A stretch of DNA of 62,912 nt, from positions 1-62,912 of the forward strand of contig JAFGWM010000012.1 in the NCBI GenBank assembly GCA_016937155.1. Reading direction: 5' to 3'. The notes under the pieces were generated by a model, which made no database searches, was not told the DNA's origin, and worked only from the letters and a program-made list of their open reading frames with translations. Source of the stretch: Deltaproteobacteria bacterium (GTDB lineage Bacteria > Myxococcota_A > Polyangia > HGW-17). The translations under genes were made by a program, and so were the position numbers. Positions 17,533 through 26,849 of the stretch are shown here, in pieces; the first letter of the stretch is position 1; every line of letters begins with the position of its first letter.

Positions 17533-18522
17533 TTAGGGAATTTCAATCTGATCAAAAATCCTCTGTACAGCATCTTCAGTAGTGAATTCCTCAGCTTCTG
17601 CTTCATAAGTAAGAACCAGACGATGTCTTAAAACATCAGGGCCGATGGTTTTTATATCTTCCGGTCGAACAAAGCCTCTCTGTTTGAGGAATGCATGTGC
17701 TCTTGCCGCATTCATAAGAGCTATGGTTGCTCTGGGACTTGCACCGAATTCAATGAAGTCTTCAAGCTCTTTAAGCCCATATTCTGCGGGTTCTCTTGTG
17801 GCTATAACAACGTTGGTGATATAATCCTTGAGACTTTCTTCAACGTATATCTGATTAATTACTTCTCTGGCACTGAGAATCTGCTCGGCTGTCACTATTG
17901 TGCGTGGTTTGAGATCCTTTGAACTTGTCATACGATCCATAATCATACGCTCTTCATCTCTTGTGGGATAACCCACCTTCAGCATAAGCATGAATCTGTC
18001 GAGCTGGGCTTCAGGAAGGGGGTAGGTTCCTTCCTGTTCAATGGGGTTTTGAGTTGCCATTACAAGAAATGGAGCTTTCAGTGGATGTGTTTCATCTCCT
18101 ATTGTGACCTGTTTTTCCTGCATTGCTTCTAGTAGAGCACTCTGAACCTTTGCAGGTGCTCTGTTAATTTCATCTGCTAGAATCAGATTAGCAAAAATAG
18201 GCCCTTTCTTTGCGCTGAATTCACCAGTCTGAGGTTTATATATTACGGTACCAATGAGATCAGCAGGAAGAAGATCCGGAGTAAACTGGATACGCTGGAA
18301 TTTTAAATCCAGTATTGTTGAAAGTGTTGATATCGTAAGAGTTTTTGCGAGACCAGGAACACCTTCCACCAGAACGTGTCCTCCTGTGAAAAGACCAATC
18401 AGAAGACGTTCAATCATGTACTGCTGGCCAACAATAACTTTCTGTACTTCTGCCATTAACTCGGAAACAAATTCACTTTCTTTTTTTACAAGGTCAATTA
18501 CCGATCTGATGTCATAACTCAT
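17533..18522 (-). CDS. MoxR-family AAA+ ATPase
   Basis: A 329-residue AAA+ protein with Walker A GVPGLAKT at 54-61, Walker B LILADEIN at 113-120 and the sensor region RFMLMLKVG with its Arg. MoxR proteins act as chaperones for VWA and DUF58 proteins. I place the start at 18522 (MSYDIRS), where GGAGAT lies about 7 bases upstream; the frame is open to 18612 with no ribosome site. It is the first gene of the minus-strand Bat operon, and its promoter must lie in the 18523-18729 spacer, shared with the divergent aminopeptidase gene. Confidence 0.94.
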   Translation of the reverse strand: MSYDIRSVIDLVKKESEFVSELMAEVQKVIVGQQYMIERLLIGLFTGGHVLVEGVPGLAKTLTISTLSTILDLKFQRIQFTPDLLPADLIGTVIYKPQTGEFSAKKGPIFANLILADEINRAPAKVQSALLEAMQEKQVTIGDETHPLKAPFLVMATQNPIEQEGTYPLPEAQLDRFMLMLKVGYPTRDEERMIMDRMTSSKDLKPRTIVTAEQILSAREVINQIYVEESLKDYITNVVIATREPAEYGLKELEDFIEFGASPRATIALMNAARAHAFLKQRGFVRPEDIKTIGPDVLRHRLVLTYEAEAEEFTTEDAVQRIFDQIEIP

Positions 18523-18667
18523 ATTAAAATCTCCAAAAAATAATGATGTATAAATAAAGTAAGGATTGAAATAAATCTCAGAAATTACATGAAATGTCAA
18601 CTTGCACTTCACTTAACTGAGCATCCGTTTTCGTATAACTCACTTTTTGTGAATATGATTCCCGAAA

Positions 18668-18688
18668 AAATGTATTTCTGATACATTT
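18668..18688. promoter_or_regulatory. Candidate operator, perfect inverted repeat
   Basis: AAATGTAT, a 5-bp spacer, then ATACATTT form a perfect 8-5-8 palindrome in the spacer between the moxR start (18522, minus) and the Xaa-Pro aminopeptidase start (18730, plus). Its size and position suit a dimeric repressor or activator that controls one or both genes. The binding protein is not known. Confidence 0.4.
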
Positions 18689-18729
18689 ATGCGGTATCTG
18701 ATTCTGACAACCTGTAAAGGAGTTTTAGC

Positions 18730-20100
18730 ATGTTTGAAAGTTCAGTATATAAAAGTAGAAGATTAAAACTGAGAGAAAAACTTGGGGACAGGACAGCAAT
18801 TATTATAGGTCATGGACTCACCCCCCGTAATTACCGTGATAATACATACGACTTTCGTCAGAACAGCACATTCCTTTATTTCATTGGCCTTAAAATTCCT
18901 GATATGGCATTTATTTCAACCCCTGATGGAGATTTTCTGGCAGGTACAGAGCCAACTGTGGATGATATTATCTGGTCCGGCCCTCTCCCGGGACTTAAAG
19001 ACCTGGCAGCAAGAGCAGGGATTGAAAAAACAGTGGAGATAAAGGAACTGCCAAATTTTCTTAATAAGTATAATAAAATACACTACCTTCCTCTTTATCG
19101 TGAAGAAGACGTAACTTTCCTTTCTGAAATCACTTCAACCATCAGGGATAAGATTCCAGGTGGATATTCAACTGATTTATTAAAGTTTTGTGTGGATATT
19201 CGTTTGAAAAAAGAAGGAATAGAAATTCTTGAAATAGAAAAAGCCCTGAGTGCTTCTTATGATATGTATAATGCAGCATCCAGAGTTGTGAAAGCTGGTG
19301 CTGGTGAGTTTGATGTAATGGCATCAATGAAAAATGCTGCTTTGCTCCGTAAATGTGAAATGTCTTTTACTCCAATTGTTTCTGTAAGAGGCGAAGTTCT
19401 TCACAACCACTCCTATGATAATACCCTTGAGGATGGTCAGATGATTCTTCTTGATTCCGGAGCGGAAACTCTTGAGGGGTATGCAAGTGATATTACCAGG
19501 ACATGGCCGGTTAATGGCGTGTTTTCTCCTCTTCAAAAGGATCTTTACACTGTAGTGTTGGATTCATGGAAGAAGGCGGTTTCTCTGGTGAAACCGGGGG
19601 TAACCATGACAGAACTGCATCTTGCCGCTGCCAGAGTTATCACAAATGGTTTAAAGGATATGGGCATTATGAAAGGAAATCCTGAAGATGCAGTAAGAGA
19701 AGGGGCTCATGCACTGTTTTTCCCCCATGGTCTGGGGCATATGATGGGGCTTGATGTTCATGATATGGAAGACCTTGGTGATTACGTCGGTTATGGGGAT
19801 GATTTCAGACGTTCCAGTCAATTTGGTCTGGCGTTTCTCCGTATGGGGCGAATTCTCGAGAAAGATTATGTTTTTACAATTGAACCAGGTATTTACTTTA
19901 TTGATGCTCTTATTGATTCCTGGCAGATGGATTCTCTTCATTCAGCATTTATTGATTATGAAAAAGTAAATTCACTTCGGGGTTTTGGTGGAATAAGGAT
20001 TGAAGATGATATTCTGGTCACCGAAAATGGTGGCAGGATACTTGGCCAGAAAGAAATTCCCCGTGAAATTCAGGACGTGGAAAATTTACTGAAAAACTGA
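18730..20100 (+). CDS. pepP: Xaa-Pro aminopeptidase (M24B)
   Basis: A 456-residue cytoplasmic metallopeptidase that releases N-terminal residues preceding proline. An N-terminal AMP_N domain covers about residues 1-160. The pita-bread metal ligands are all present: Asp in LLDSGAE, Asp in ASDITRT, His in HGLGHMMGLDVHD, Glu in FTIEPGIYF and Glu in GIRIEDDIL. The length matches family M24B. AAAGGAG lies about 10 bases before the ATG. It is divergent from the Bat operon and 16 bases before the antiporter start. Confidence 0.93.
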   Translation: MFESSVYKSRRLKLREKLGDRTAIIIGHGLTPRNYRDNTYDFRQNSTFLYFIGLKIPDMAFISTPDGDFLAGTEPTVDDIIWSGPLPGLKDLAARAGIEKTVEIKELPNFLNKYNKIHYLPLYREEDVTFLSEITSTIRDKIPGGYSTDLLKFCVDIRLKKEGIEILEIEKALSASYDMYNAASRVVKAGAGEFDVMASMKNAALLRKCEMSFTPIVSVRGEVLHNHSYDNTLEDGQMILLDSGAETLEGYASDITRTWPVNGVFSPLQKDLYTVVLDSWKKAVSLVKPGVTMTELHLAAARVITNGLKDMGIMKGNPEDAVREGAHALFFPHGLGHMMGLDVHDMEDLGDYVGYGDDFRRSSQFGLAFLRMGRILEKDYVFTIEPGIYFIDALIDSWQMDSLHSAFIDYEKVNSLRGFGGIRIEDDILVTENGGRILGQKEIPREIQDVENLLKN

Positions 20101-20116
20101 ATGGATGAGGTGATAA

Positions 20117-21790
20117 GTGACAGATGGTTTTCTCGCTGCGGGATTGCTGTATAGCGCAGCTTTATTTGCAGGCAGGGTATTTTCAAAATTCCATTTTCCA
20201 AAAGTAACCGGCTATCTTCTTTCAGGTCTGGTTTTGGGACCTTCACTTTCGGAAATACTTGGTATATCACCAGTTTTATCTAATAAAGCTCTTCATTCTC
20301 TGGATTTTTTATCACTTCTTGGAATTGCTCTGATTATGTTCAGTGTTGGAAGCAATTTCAGAGTTACTAAACTGAAAAAGTATGGAACAAACCTTATTAA
20401 AGCCAGTCTTATTGAGTCCGGTTTTACATTTTTACTGGTTTTTATGATTTCAACATTTTTTAGATTTGGAACTGTTCCCTCGCTGTTTCTGGGAATTATG
20501 GCAATGAATACAGCTCCAGGGGCAACCCAGATGGTGATGAGGGAACTGCAGTCTGAGGGTGAACTTTCAGAACTTACGCTTATACTTATCGGTCTTAACA
20601 ACCTTATGGGGATACTCCTGTTTGTTATTCTATTTTATTTTTTTGGAGGCAAGGGCACAAGTGCCACAGATTCAATAATCTGGAAGCTTTCAGGTCCTGT
20701 AGCTGGAGGTGTTGGTGTTGGCCTTGTGATAAGCTACTGGGAGCAAAGGCTCACAAAAGAAATTGAACGTCAGATAATGGCTGTTTCAATGATCCTTCTT
20801 CTCATATGGGGGAGTATATATTTCAGTTACAATCTTCTTTTTGCCGCACTGGTGGCGGGGATGACAGTGATAAATTTTTCCCCTCACGAAAAACGTCTTT
20901 TTTCAGATGTGAGTAAAATTGACTACCCCATATATGTGATCTTTTTTGCTCTGGCTGGTACTCATTTAAAGCTCCAGTCACTACCTTCCATGGGACTGGT
21001 TGGAATAGGCTATGTATTCATGAGAACTATTGGCAAGTATTATGGAAACCGTGCTGGGGCAGCAGCAGGTGGCTTCTCCACGACAATCAAGGAAAATCTG
21101 GGAAGTGCCATGCTTTGTCAGGCTGGAATAGCCATAGGGCTGGCTCAAATTCTGGCAAATACGTGGGGGGATAATGGAGGTCTTCAACTTCAGAATGTTA
21201 TTCTTGCCAGCGTAGTGGTTTTTGAGGTTGTAGGCCCTGTGATGACCAGAATAGCACTTGTTAAGGCAGGTGAAGTGACCGTTGTCAGTATGCTCACCTC
21301 CAGAGCCCCGGTGGGGATTTTTGAGGGTGTACATGATTTGTTTAATCATTTTGCTTCAAATATTGGTTTCTCAATGAGTGACAGATTCTCAAGTGTAGGA
21401 GATATTCCCATAAAAATGGTTATGAGAAGGCATGTGGAGACCATTCCGGAAGATATGGATTTTGACTCACTTTTAAAAACAATGGGCCATTCACGTTATG
21501 ATCGCCTTCCGGTAATTGACAGCCATGATAATCTCGTCGGTATAATTCATTACAGTGATATCAGTAATGTGCTGTTTATAGAAGAGCTTCGTCAGCTTGT
21601 CGTTGCACGGGATATTTCAGTTCCTATTATAGTTGAACTTGCCGAAGATGATTCACTGGAAAAAGCCATGGATGTATTTCATTCTCATCCGAACATAAGT
21701 TACCTGTTCATAGTTAGCTCTAAAGACCGAAAAAAACTTGCAGGAGTTTTGAGGCATAATGATGCTCTGAGTGCCCACGGCGGAGTTTAG
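20117..21790 (+). CDS. CPA2-type cation:proton antiporter with CBS domains
   Basis: A 557-residue protein with about 12 hydrophobic helices in residues 1-400 and two CBS modules at about 425-550 (MVMRRHVETIPEDMDF and DISVPIIVELAEDD mark their starts). This is the Na+/H+ exchanger/Kef-type (CPA2) fold; the Rossmann TrkA_N domain of KefB/KefC is absent, and the CBS pair may bind a nucleotide instead. The start is the GTG at 20117 with GAGGTGAT just upstream. Substrate (Na+, K+) cannot be decided from sequence. Confidence 0.88.
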   Translation: MTDGFLAAGLLYSAALFAGRVFSKFHFPKVTGYLLSGLVLGPSLSEILGISPVLSNKALHSLDFLSLLGIALIMFSVGSNFRVTKLKKYGTNLIKASLIESGFTFLLVFMISTFFRFGTVPSLFLGIMAMNTAPGATQMVMRELQSEGELSELTLILIGLNNLMGILLFVILFYFFGGKGTSATDSIIWKLSGPVAGGVGVGLVISYWEQRLTKEIERQIMAVSMILLLIWGSIYFSYNLLFAALVAGMTVINFSPHEKRLFSDVSKIDYPIYVIFFALAGTHLKLQSLPSMGLVGIGYVFMRTIGKYYGNRAGAAAGGFSTTIKENLGSAMLCQAGIAIGLAQILANTWGDNGGLQLQNVILASVVVFEVVGPVMTRIALVKAGEVTVVSMLTSRAPVGIFEGVHDLFNHFASNIGFSMSDRFSSVGDIPIKMVMRRHVETIPEDMDFDSLLKTMGHSRYDRLPVIDSHDNLVGIIHYSDISNVLFIEELRQLVVARDISVPIIVELAEDDSLEKAMDVFHSHPNISYLFIVSSKDRKKLAGVLRHNDALSAHGGV

Positions 21791-21865
21791 AAAAATAACT
21801 TTCAGTCCTTGAAATTTCATTTTTTCATAGTATTCAATCTGTAACTTTTAAAATGGAGGTATCTT

Positions 21866-23131
21866 ATGAAAAACTTATTTATTATCTTAATCAGTCTGTT
21901 AACTTTGATCTCTACATGGGGATGTACCAGTGATGAGACTGAAGAAACTATTCTTCAGGCTAAATCAGAATTGTCACGTAATCTAACACCTGATGTTTCA
22001 GAGACTCAACTTGGTGAGTTAGTATCTGGAAACACTGAATTTGCACTTAATCTTTATGAAGAACTGGTGGCTCTTGAATCGGGAAATATTTTTTATTCAC
22101 CCCATTCCATAAGTATTGCTATGGCAATGACATGGGCCGGAGCGTTGGGTGATACAGCTTCTCAGATGGCTGATGTTCTTCAGTTCGGTAGTGTTGCCGA
22201 GGAAGTTCATGCTGCTTTTAATGCACTGGATCTGGAGCTTTCATCAAGAGGCACTTCCGATCCGGAAGAGTTCCGTCTTGAAATAGCAAATGCCATATGG
22301 GGTCAGGATGGTTATGGCTTTTTACAGTCATTTCTTGATACCCTTGCTTTGAACTATGGTAGTGGATTGTTTTTATTGGATTTCTTTGCAGATCCTGAAA
22401 ATTCAAGGATAACTATTAATGATTGGGTAGCTGAAAATACTGAGGATAGGATTAAAGATTTGCTGCCTGAAGGAAGTGTGACAAATAACACAAAACTTGT
22501 ACTTACAAATGCGATTTATTTTAAAGCCGATTGGAACACAAAATTCCATCCTGATTCAACTTATACGGGAGAGTTTACACAACTTAATGATTCCAAAGTT
22601 TCCGTTGATATGATGAACGCTCAGATTTCTCTACCACATTATCAGGGAGCAAATTTCTCAACTGTTGAAATGCCTTACAAGGGAGAAGACATATCTATGG
22701 TAGTTATTCTACCCGATGAAGGTGAATTTGAGAATGTGGAGGCTGCTTTTAATGCAGAATTATTATCTGATATTGATTCCGGTTTTTTAACAACAGATAT
22801 GATACTCACTTTCCCCAAATTCAGTTATGAATACAAAATTTCCCTTAAGGATATTTTTGTTGATATGGGAATGACTGATGCCTTTGACTTTGGAAAAGCA
22901 GATCTTTCAGGGATGGATGGGACGAATGAACTTTATATTATGGATGTTTTGCATAAAGCATTTGTAGCAGTTGATGAGGAAGGTACTGAGGCAGCAGCAG
23001 CAACCGGTGTAATTGTTGGAGATACAAGTATTCCCAGTGTAACATTTAATGCCAATAGACCATTTATCTATCTGATCAGGGATCGTGTTACAGGTGCTAT
23101 TCTGTTTGTTGGTAGAGTTGTTGAATTATAG
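21866..23131 (+). CDS. Lipoprotein serpin (serine protease inhibitor)
   Basis: A 421-residue serpin with a lipoprotein signal peptide ending TWGC (Cys20). Family landmarks are clear: FYSPHSISIAMAMTWAGA, TNAIYFKADW, and the hinge [11 protein letters not shown] followed by the reactive loop. The hinge shape (small residues at P12-P9, Gly at P15) is that of an inhibitory serpin. By alignment with alpha-1-antitrypsin the P1-P1' pair is near Thr-Ser in VGDTSIPS, so a protease that is not trypsin-like is expected. The serpin is tethered outside the cell. A decayed second copy follows downstream. Confidence 0.94.
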   Translation: MKNLFIILISLLTLISTWGCTSDETEETILQAKSELSRNLTPDVSETQLGELVSGNTEFALNLYEELVALESGNIFYSPHSISIAMAMTWAGALGDTASQMADVLQFGSVAEEVHAAFNALDLELSSRGTSDPEEFRLEIANAIWGQDGYGFLQSFLDTLALNYGSGLFLLDFFADPENSRITINDWVAENTEDRIKDLLPEGSVTNNTKLVLTNAIYFKADWNTKFHPDSTYTGEFTQLNDSKVSVDMMNAQISLPHYQGANFSTVEMPYKGEDISMVVILPDEGEFENVEAAFNAELLSDIDSGFLTTDMILTFPKFSYEYKISLKDIFVDMGMTDAFDFGKADLSGMDGTNELYIMDVLHKAFVAVDEEGTEAAAATGVIVGDTSIPSVTFNANRPFIYLIRDRVTGAILFVGRVVEL

Positions 23132-23314
23132 TACAATTCACTGCATTAAGTTCTTTTCAGGCATTTATCTTCATTAATAATGACTTATTTACCCTCCTTT
23201 TGATAATGAAGTAATAAAAAAAAATGTTGTTACTGTCTGTTATGAGATGCATATTGAACTATGAAAAAATCCTGGTATAAATATAACCATTGAATTATTA
23301 CTGGAGGGAAATCT

Positions 23315-23823
23315 ATAATTAGAAATATGTTAATTTTGTTTACAGGATTTTTGTTTGTTTTTGTATCATCATGCAATGAAACTGATGAGCATGATGTTCT
23401 TAATGCTTCTTCTGATCTTTAGCGGATACTTGATCCTCAGGTCAGTGACGTACAATTTTCTGAGCACCTTAGTGGTAATACAGGATTTGCATTTGATTTA
23501 TACAGGGAAATAGCAGGAAAATCAGATGATAATACCTTTTATTCTCCTTATTCGATAAGTACTGCAATGGTAATGACATGGGCCGGGGCGTTGGGTGATA
23601 CAGCATCACAGATGGTAGTAAAAATCTATTTATTGAGGGAGTATATCATAAATCGTTTGTAGCAGTTGATGAAAAGGGTACAGAAGCTGCTGCTGCCACA
23701 GCTGTTAATTCAGTAAACAATTCAGATCCAACTTATTTCATTATTAACAGACCCTTTATTTTTCTTATCAGAGATCGGATTACCAAAACAGTGCTGTTTA
23801 TCGGGCGGGTAGTCAGTCTTTAA
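23315..23823 (+). pseudogene. Decayed serpin copy
   Basis: A second serpin reading frame with three lesions. The likely start codon is ATA at 23315 in place of ATG, 7 bases after GGAGGG; the ATG at 23327 is too far from that site. A TAG stop at 23420-23422 replaces a Ser codon. About 240 internal codons are missing between TASQMV and a reactive-loop segment ([15 protein letters not shown]), with a change of frame. The ends still align with the intact serpin at 21866-23131: signal peptide, [16 protein letters not shown] and the C-terminal RPFIFLIRD. It overlaps the stop of the next gene by four bases. Confidence 0.88.
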
Positions 23824-24248
23824 TTCCTGTTTCTTCCTCTTCCCTGTCCATTACCTCTTCCACGACCCTGACCACTTCCATCACATGCACCCATTCCACG
23901 GCATCCACGGCCCCGGCCATTACGATAACGATTCTGGTTGCGATTCTGGTTTTTACTCTGTGATGTTGAGTAGTAATTATATCGTCCTCTGGCATCTGAC
24001 GGTCTGCAGTGAAATACTCCATGCCTTCCGCCAGTCATACACGTGCCATTTCTCTTTGAACCCTGACAGTCGGTAAAACTGCAACTGTCCCCTGATTTTT
24101 TCCCTTTGCATGCATCAATGCTCTGCTTTTTCGGTCCACTTCTTCTACCCATTTCATCAGGCTTGTTTGTTGAACCGTAATTCTGAGCGAAAGCCCATGT
24201 TGTGATTAGAAGACCTGCGGTAATTGTTGCAAAAACAATCTTTTTCAT
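23820..24248 (-). CDS. Secreted Cys-containing Gly/Arg-rich protein
   Basis: A 142-residue protein with a signal peptide ([21 protein letters not shown]), a Cys-containing module with [16 protein letters not shown] and GTC...FHC spacing, then a tail rich in Arg, Gly, Asn and Gln. The module resembles small secreted proteins with a C-x-GKxxGDxC-type pattern found in several Gram-negative lineages; I do not know the function. The tail is low complexity. Its stop overlaps the decayed serpin by four bases. Confidence 0.75.
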   Translation of the reverse strand: MKKIVFATITAGLLITTWAFAQNYGSTNKPDEMGRRSGPKKQSIDACKGKKSGDSCSFTDCQGSKRNGTCMTGGRHGVFHCRPSDARGRYNYYSTSQSKNQNRNQNRYRNGRGRGCRGMGACDGSGQGRGRGNGQGRGRNRN

Positions 24249-24389
24249 TTTGTGTTCCTTTCGGTATTTAGTGGAAAATTTCTTCGAAGAATAAAACTGA
24301 ACGCCGGTTTGACCTGACCCGTTTCAATATGGTTCCATAATTTATTATTTTTTTTTTAAAATTATTTCTAATAAAAGTTTGATCTGAAA

Positions 24390-24740
24390 TTATATAGTCT
24401 GGGCAGCGGTTAGTGAGGCGAAATACTTAGTCATACCCCAGACCTGCTTGGCTTTTAGACCGATAAACTGAATTCCGATACCTGCCACACCACCATCAGC
24501 ATTTTTTTCAACCCAGCGAATCACCGACTCGACTTCCATTTCCTCATTAAGAGTGGGGATGGAAAAATAAACCTTGATTATCTGCTGATTTGAATATTCG
24601 AAATCATCAACAATATACAATCCCCCGACGGACATATTGGATATCTCTGATTCACGGATAATTCCATTGACCTCAATCCTTACGGGTAGTTGTACTTCAT
24701 GTCTTTGATTTACACGACGAGTGCTGGGGTTAATTGTCAT
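24390..24740 (-). CDS. PilZ-domain protein
   Basis: A 116-residue protein with the two PilZ landmarks: an Arg pair near residues 9-14 (RRVNQR) that fits the RxxxR c-di-GMP switch, and NMSVGGLYI at about 37-45 matching the (D/N)xSxxG motif. It is therefore probably a c-di-GMP-binding cytoplasmic protein. The protein is a stand-alone domain with no fused output module. The SpoA-domain gene at 24765-25709 lies 24 bases upstream on the same strand. Confidence 0.88.
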   Translation of the reverse strand: MTINPSTRRVNQRHEVQLPVRIEVNGIIRESEISNMSVGGLYIVDDFEYSNQQIIKVYFSIPTLNEEMEVESVIRWVEKNADGGVAGIGIQFIGLKAKQVWGMTKYFASLTAAQTI

Positions 24741-24764
24741 ATTAGCTCCTGAGTCAAACCTGAA

Positions 24765-25709
24765 CTATTTCAGGCTTTGATTTTGAAAAACATCTGTAAC
24801 TTGAATAACAAGTTCGTTGTCAGCCACCTGAAGCTCACCATGGGCAATTACGTGATTATCATGGGTGAGTGCCACCTGTCCGCCAGGTTTTATGCCTGTT
24901 GAAAGCCTGGCACCCTGAAATAGAGAATCAAAGTCACTGCCACTGAGTCTGATTCTACCAATTTCGATTGTAATGTCCATCGACAAATTAGCCGAAATTG
25001 AAGGTTTCATGAATGGTTCTCCTGATGAAATTAGATCTCTTTCTTCCAGTTTGACCGGTAACCAGTACATGCCATCACCCAGAAAAAAATTATAACTAGC
25101 ACTAAACCCTGTATAAATCAATGATCCAACTTCAATGGAAGCAAGAATTTCAGATGATAGAAAACCGCATGATAATATCATGGAATATAAAGGACTGATA
25201 GCTGCTTCAGGAGTGTTTATCTGGGGAAAAACAAATGGTGAAGGAGAAAAAAAGACCGGAAAATTTAACTTTTCTGATGAAAATTCGGTTATTACCAGTG
25301 GGAATTTCATTCCGTATTCCCAGTTGACTATGTTCTCCTGCCAGAATTCTCCTAAAGAACTGATGAATGATTCAATAGTAATTTTTGCAAATATTTCTTC
25401 ATGTGGAGAGAGAGTGTCTGCTGTTTCAATGTCTGGTGCACCGAGTTGAAAAACTCTGGCAAATAAATTTTTTAAAAATCCAACTGGAATTCCAGCTAAA
25501 TTTCCATTTTTTCCGCTGGCACAGAAAATTAATTTTTCTTTTCTGTATATCCTTTTGGTTATTGAGAATTTTGTTTCAAACAGATCTGATATTTCGGAAA
25601 AGTTTAATTTGTCTGAATTGATAAAGTTACCGAGAGTTTTCTCAAGTGCGGGATTAACCGGTTCTGTAACAGGGATAAAGTCATAGAAGGATGATAATTT
25701 ATTTAACAA
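24765..25709 (-). CDS. SpoA-domain (FliM/FliN/SctQ-like) protein
   Basis: A 314-residue protein whose C-terminal 75 residues are a SpoA (surface presentation of antigens) domain: beta strands in MDITIEIGRIRLS, ISTGIKPGGQVALT-like turns and a final VIQVTDVF. That domain builds the C-ring of flagella and the sorting platform of type III secretion. The N-terminal 230 residues are only loosely FliM/SctQ-like (mixed hydrophobic beta). No flagellar or type III genes are in the window. It is probably co-transcribed with the PilZ gene downstream, which hints at c-di-GMP control. Confidence 0.72.
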   Translation of the reverse strand: MLNKLSSFYDFIPVTEPVNPALEKTLGNFINSDKLNFSEISDLFETKFSITKRIYRKEKLIFCASGKNGNLAGIPVGFLKNLFARVFQLGAPDIETADTLSPHEEIFAKITIESFISSLGEFWQENIVNWEYGMKFPLVITEFSSEKLNFPVFFSPSPFVFPQINTPEAAISPLYSMILSCGFLSSEILASIEVGSLIYTGFSASYNFFLGDGMYWLPVKLEERDLISSGEPFMKPSISANLSMDITIEIGRIRLSGSDFDSLFQGARLSTGIKPGGQVALTHDNHVIAHGELQVADNELVIQVTDVFQNQSLK

Positions 25710-25827
25710 AACAGTTTCTCCGGTTAAAATTTTTTTACAACATCAGATTAAAAAAATCCATTGAATTTCAGAATCCTTTTAAGTACTGTCAGAATACATC
25801 TGATTCAACTATTACAGGAATGGTTCA

Positions 25828-26847
25828 ATGAGCGGAAAATTTACAGTTTTTGTTATGAAGTGTCCGAATTGTGGGGCGAATATTGAGGGCAGCGAAGGGG
25901 AAAGTATAATCACCTGCAGTTACTGCCAGAATACCCTTAGACTTTCTGAGAAACAGCAACCTGCTGAAGAATCTAAAAAGGAATCTGATGCCGGAAATAA
26001 ACAGACTCCTCCTTATCAGTTCAACAGTAACTATCTGGAGGCCCAGAAACAGATTGTAAAAACTACTGCCAAGGCTGGAAAAACAGCTGCTGTTTTGGGG
26101 GTTACCATAACATTACTGAGTGTTGGTGGAGTGATATTCGGATCTTTTTTTATGCAAAACAAGGTTCAGACACATATTAAGGATCGTCAGAATGAAACCC
26201 GTAGACGAATTGAAAATGACAGAATAAAGAGGGAAAGGGAAAGATGGGAAAAATACCGTGAGAAAGATTCAGAGGCACTCACCAAGAAAATGAAAATGGC
26301 TCTAAGCGGTATTTTAAAAGAGATGAAGTTTCCCGTTTATGGAAATTCTAAAGCTACAAAACTTGTGATTGAGTTTGGAAGTTTTACGGGGACTGGTATT
26401 TCCAGGCAAAAGGAAATATCACTACATCGTCGAAAATTTTTAAGGAAATTCAAGGAGCAGTTGAAATGGGTATATATTCCAAGTCCCACAGAGAATCTTT
26501 CGAAAAGTGGTGCTGTTACGTTTCTTTTTGAGTTTTTTAATAAAAAGGGAAGGGATGGTTTTGAGTTGTTTCTGAGGAAATTAATGAGGAACAACAGATG
26601 GACCTGGGATAAAAAGGCTCTGGTGAAATATGCTGTTTCACACGAGATGGATAAAAAAACTGCACTCAAGCTTTTAAATGATAAGGACGCTCTGGATATT
26701 CTGAAAAAGTTGAGAAAAGTATCTGAAACTCTTGATATTCCGGAGAACGAAAGTGCTCTCGTGATAAATGACAGGATATACAGAGGTTATACAATAATCA
26801 ATAATTTCAAATTTATTATGGAAAATGAACTTGGAATGAAACAATAA
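25828..26847 (+). CDS. Zinc-ribbon membrane protein of unknown function
   Basis: A 339-residue protein with a zinc ribbon at residues 12-33 (CPNC and CSYC; Cys12, 15, 30, 33), a linker with a Pro/Gln-rich patch, one membrane helix at about 85-104, a basic coiled coil at about 115-160, and a C-terminal region rich in Lys/Leu with no family match that I recognise. The Cys pair geometry suggests Zn binding in the cytoplasm. An AGGA lies about 10 bases before the ATG. It is divergent from the SpoA gene and convergent with the M29-like gene. Confidence 0.7.
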   Translation: MSGKFTVFVMKCPNCGANIEGSEGESIITCSYCQNTLRLSEKQQPAEESKKESDAGNKQTPPYQFNSNYLEAQKQIVKTTAKAGKTAAVLGVTITLLSVGGVIFGSFFMQNKVQTHIKDRQNETRRRIENDRIKRERERWEKYREKDSEALTKKMKMALSGILKEMKFPVYGNSKATKLVIEFGSFTGTGISRQKEISLHRRKFLRKFKEQLKWVYIPSPTENLSKSGAVTFLFEFFNKKGRDGFELFLRKLMRNNRWTWDKKALVKYAVSHEMDKKTALKLLNDKDALDILKKLRKVSETLDIPENESALVINDRIYRGYTIINNFKFIMENELGMKQ

Positions 26848-26849
26848 AA

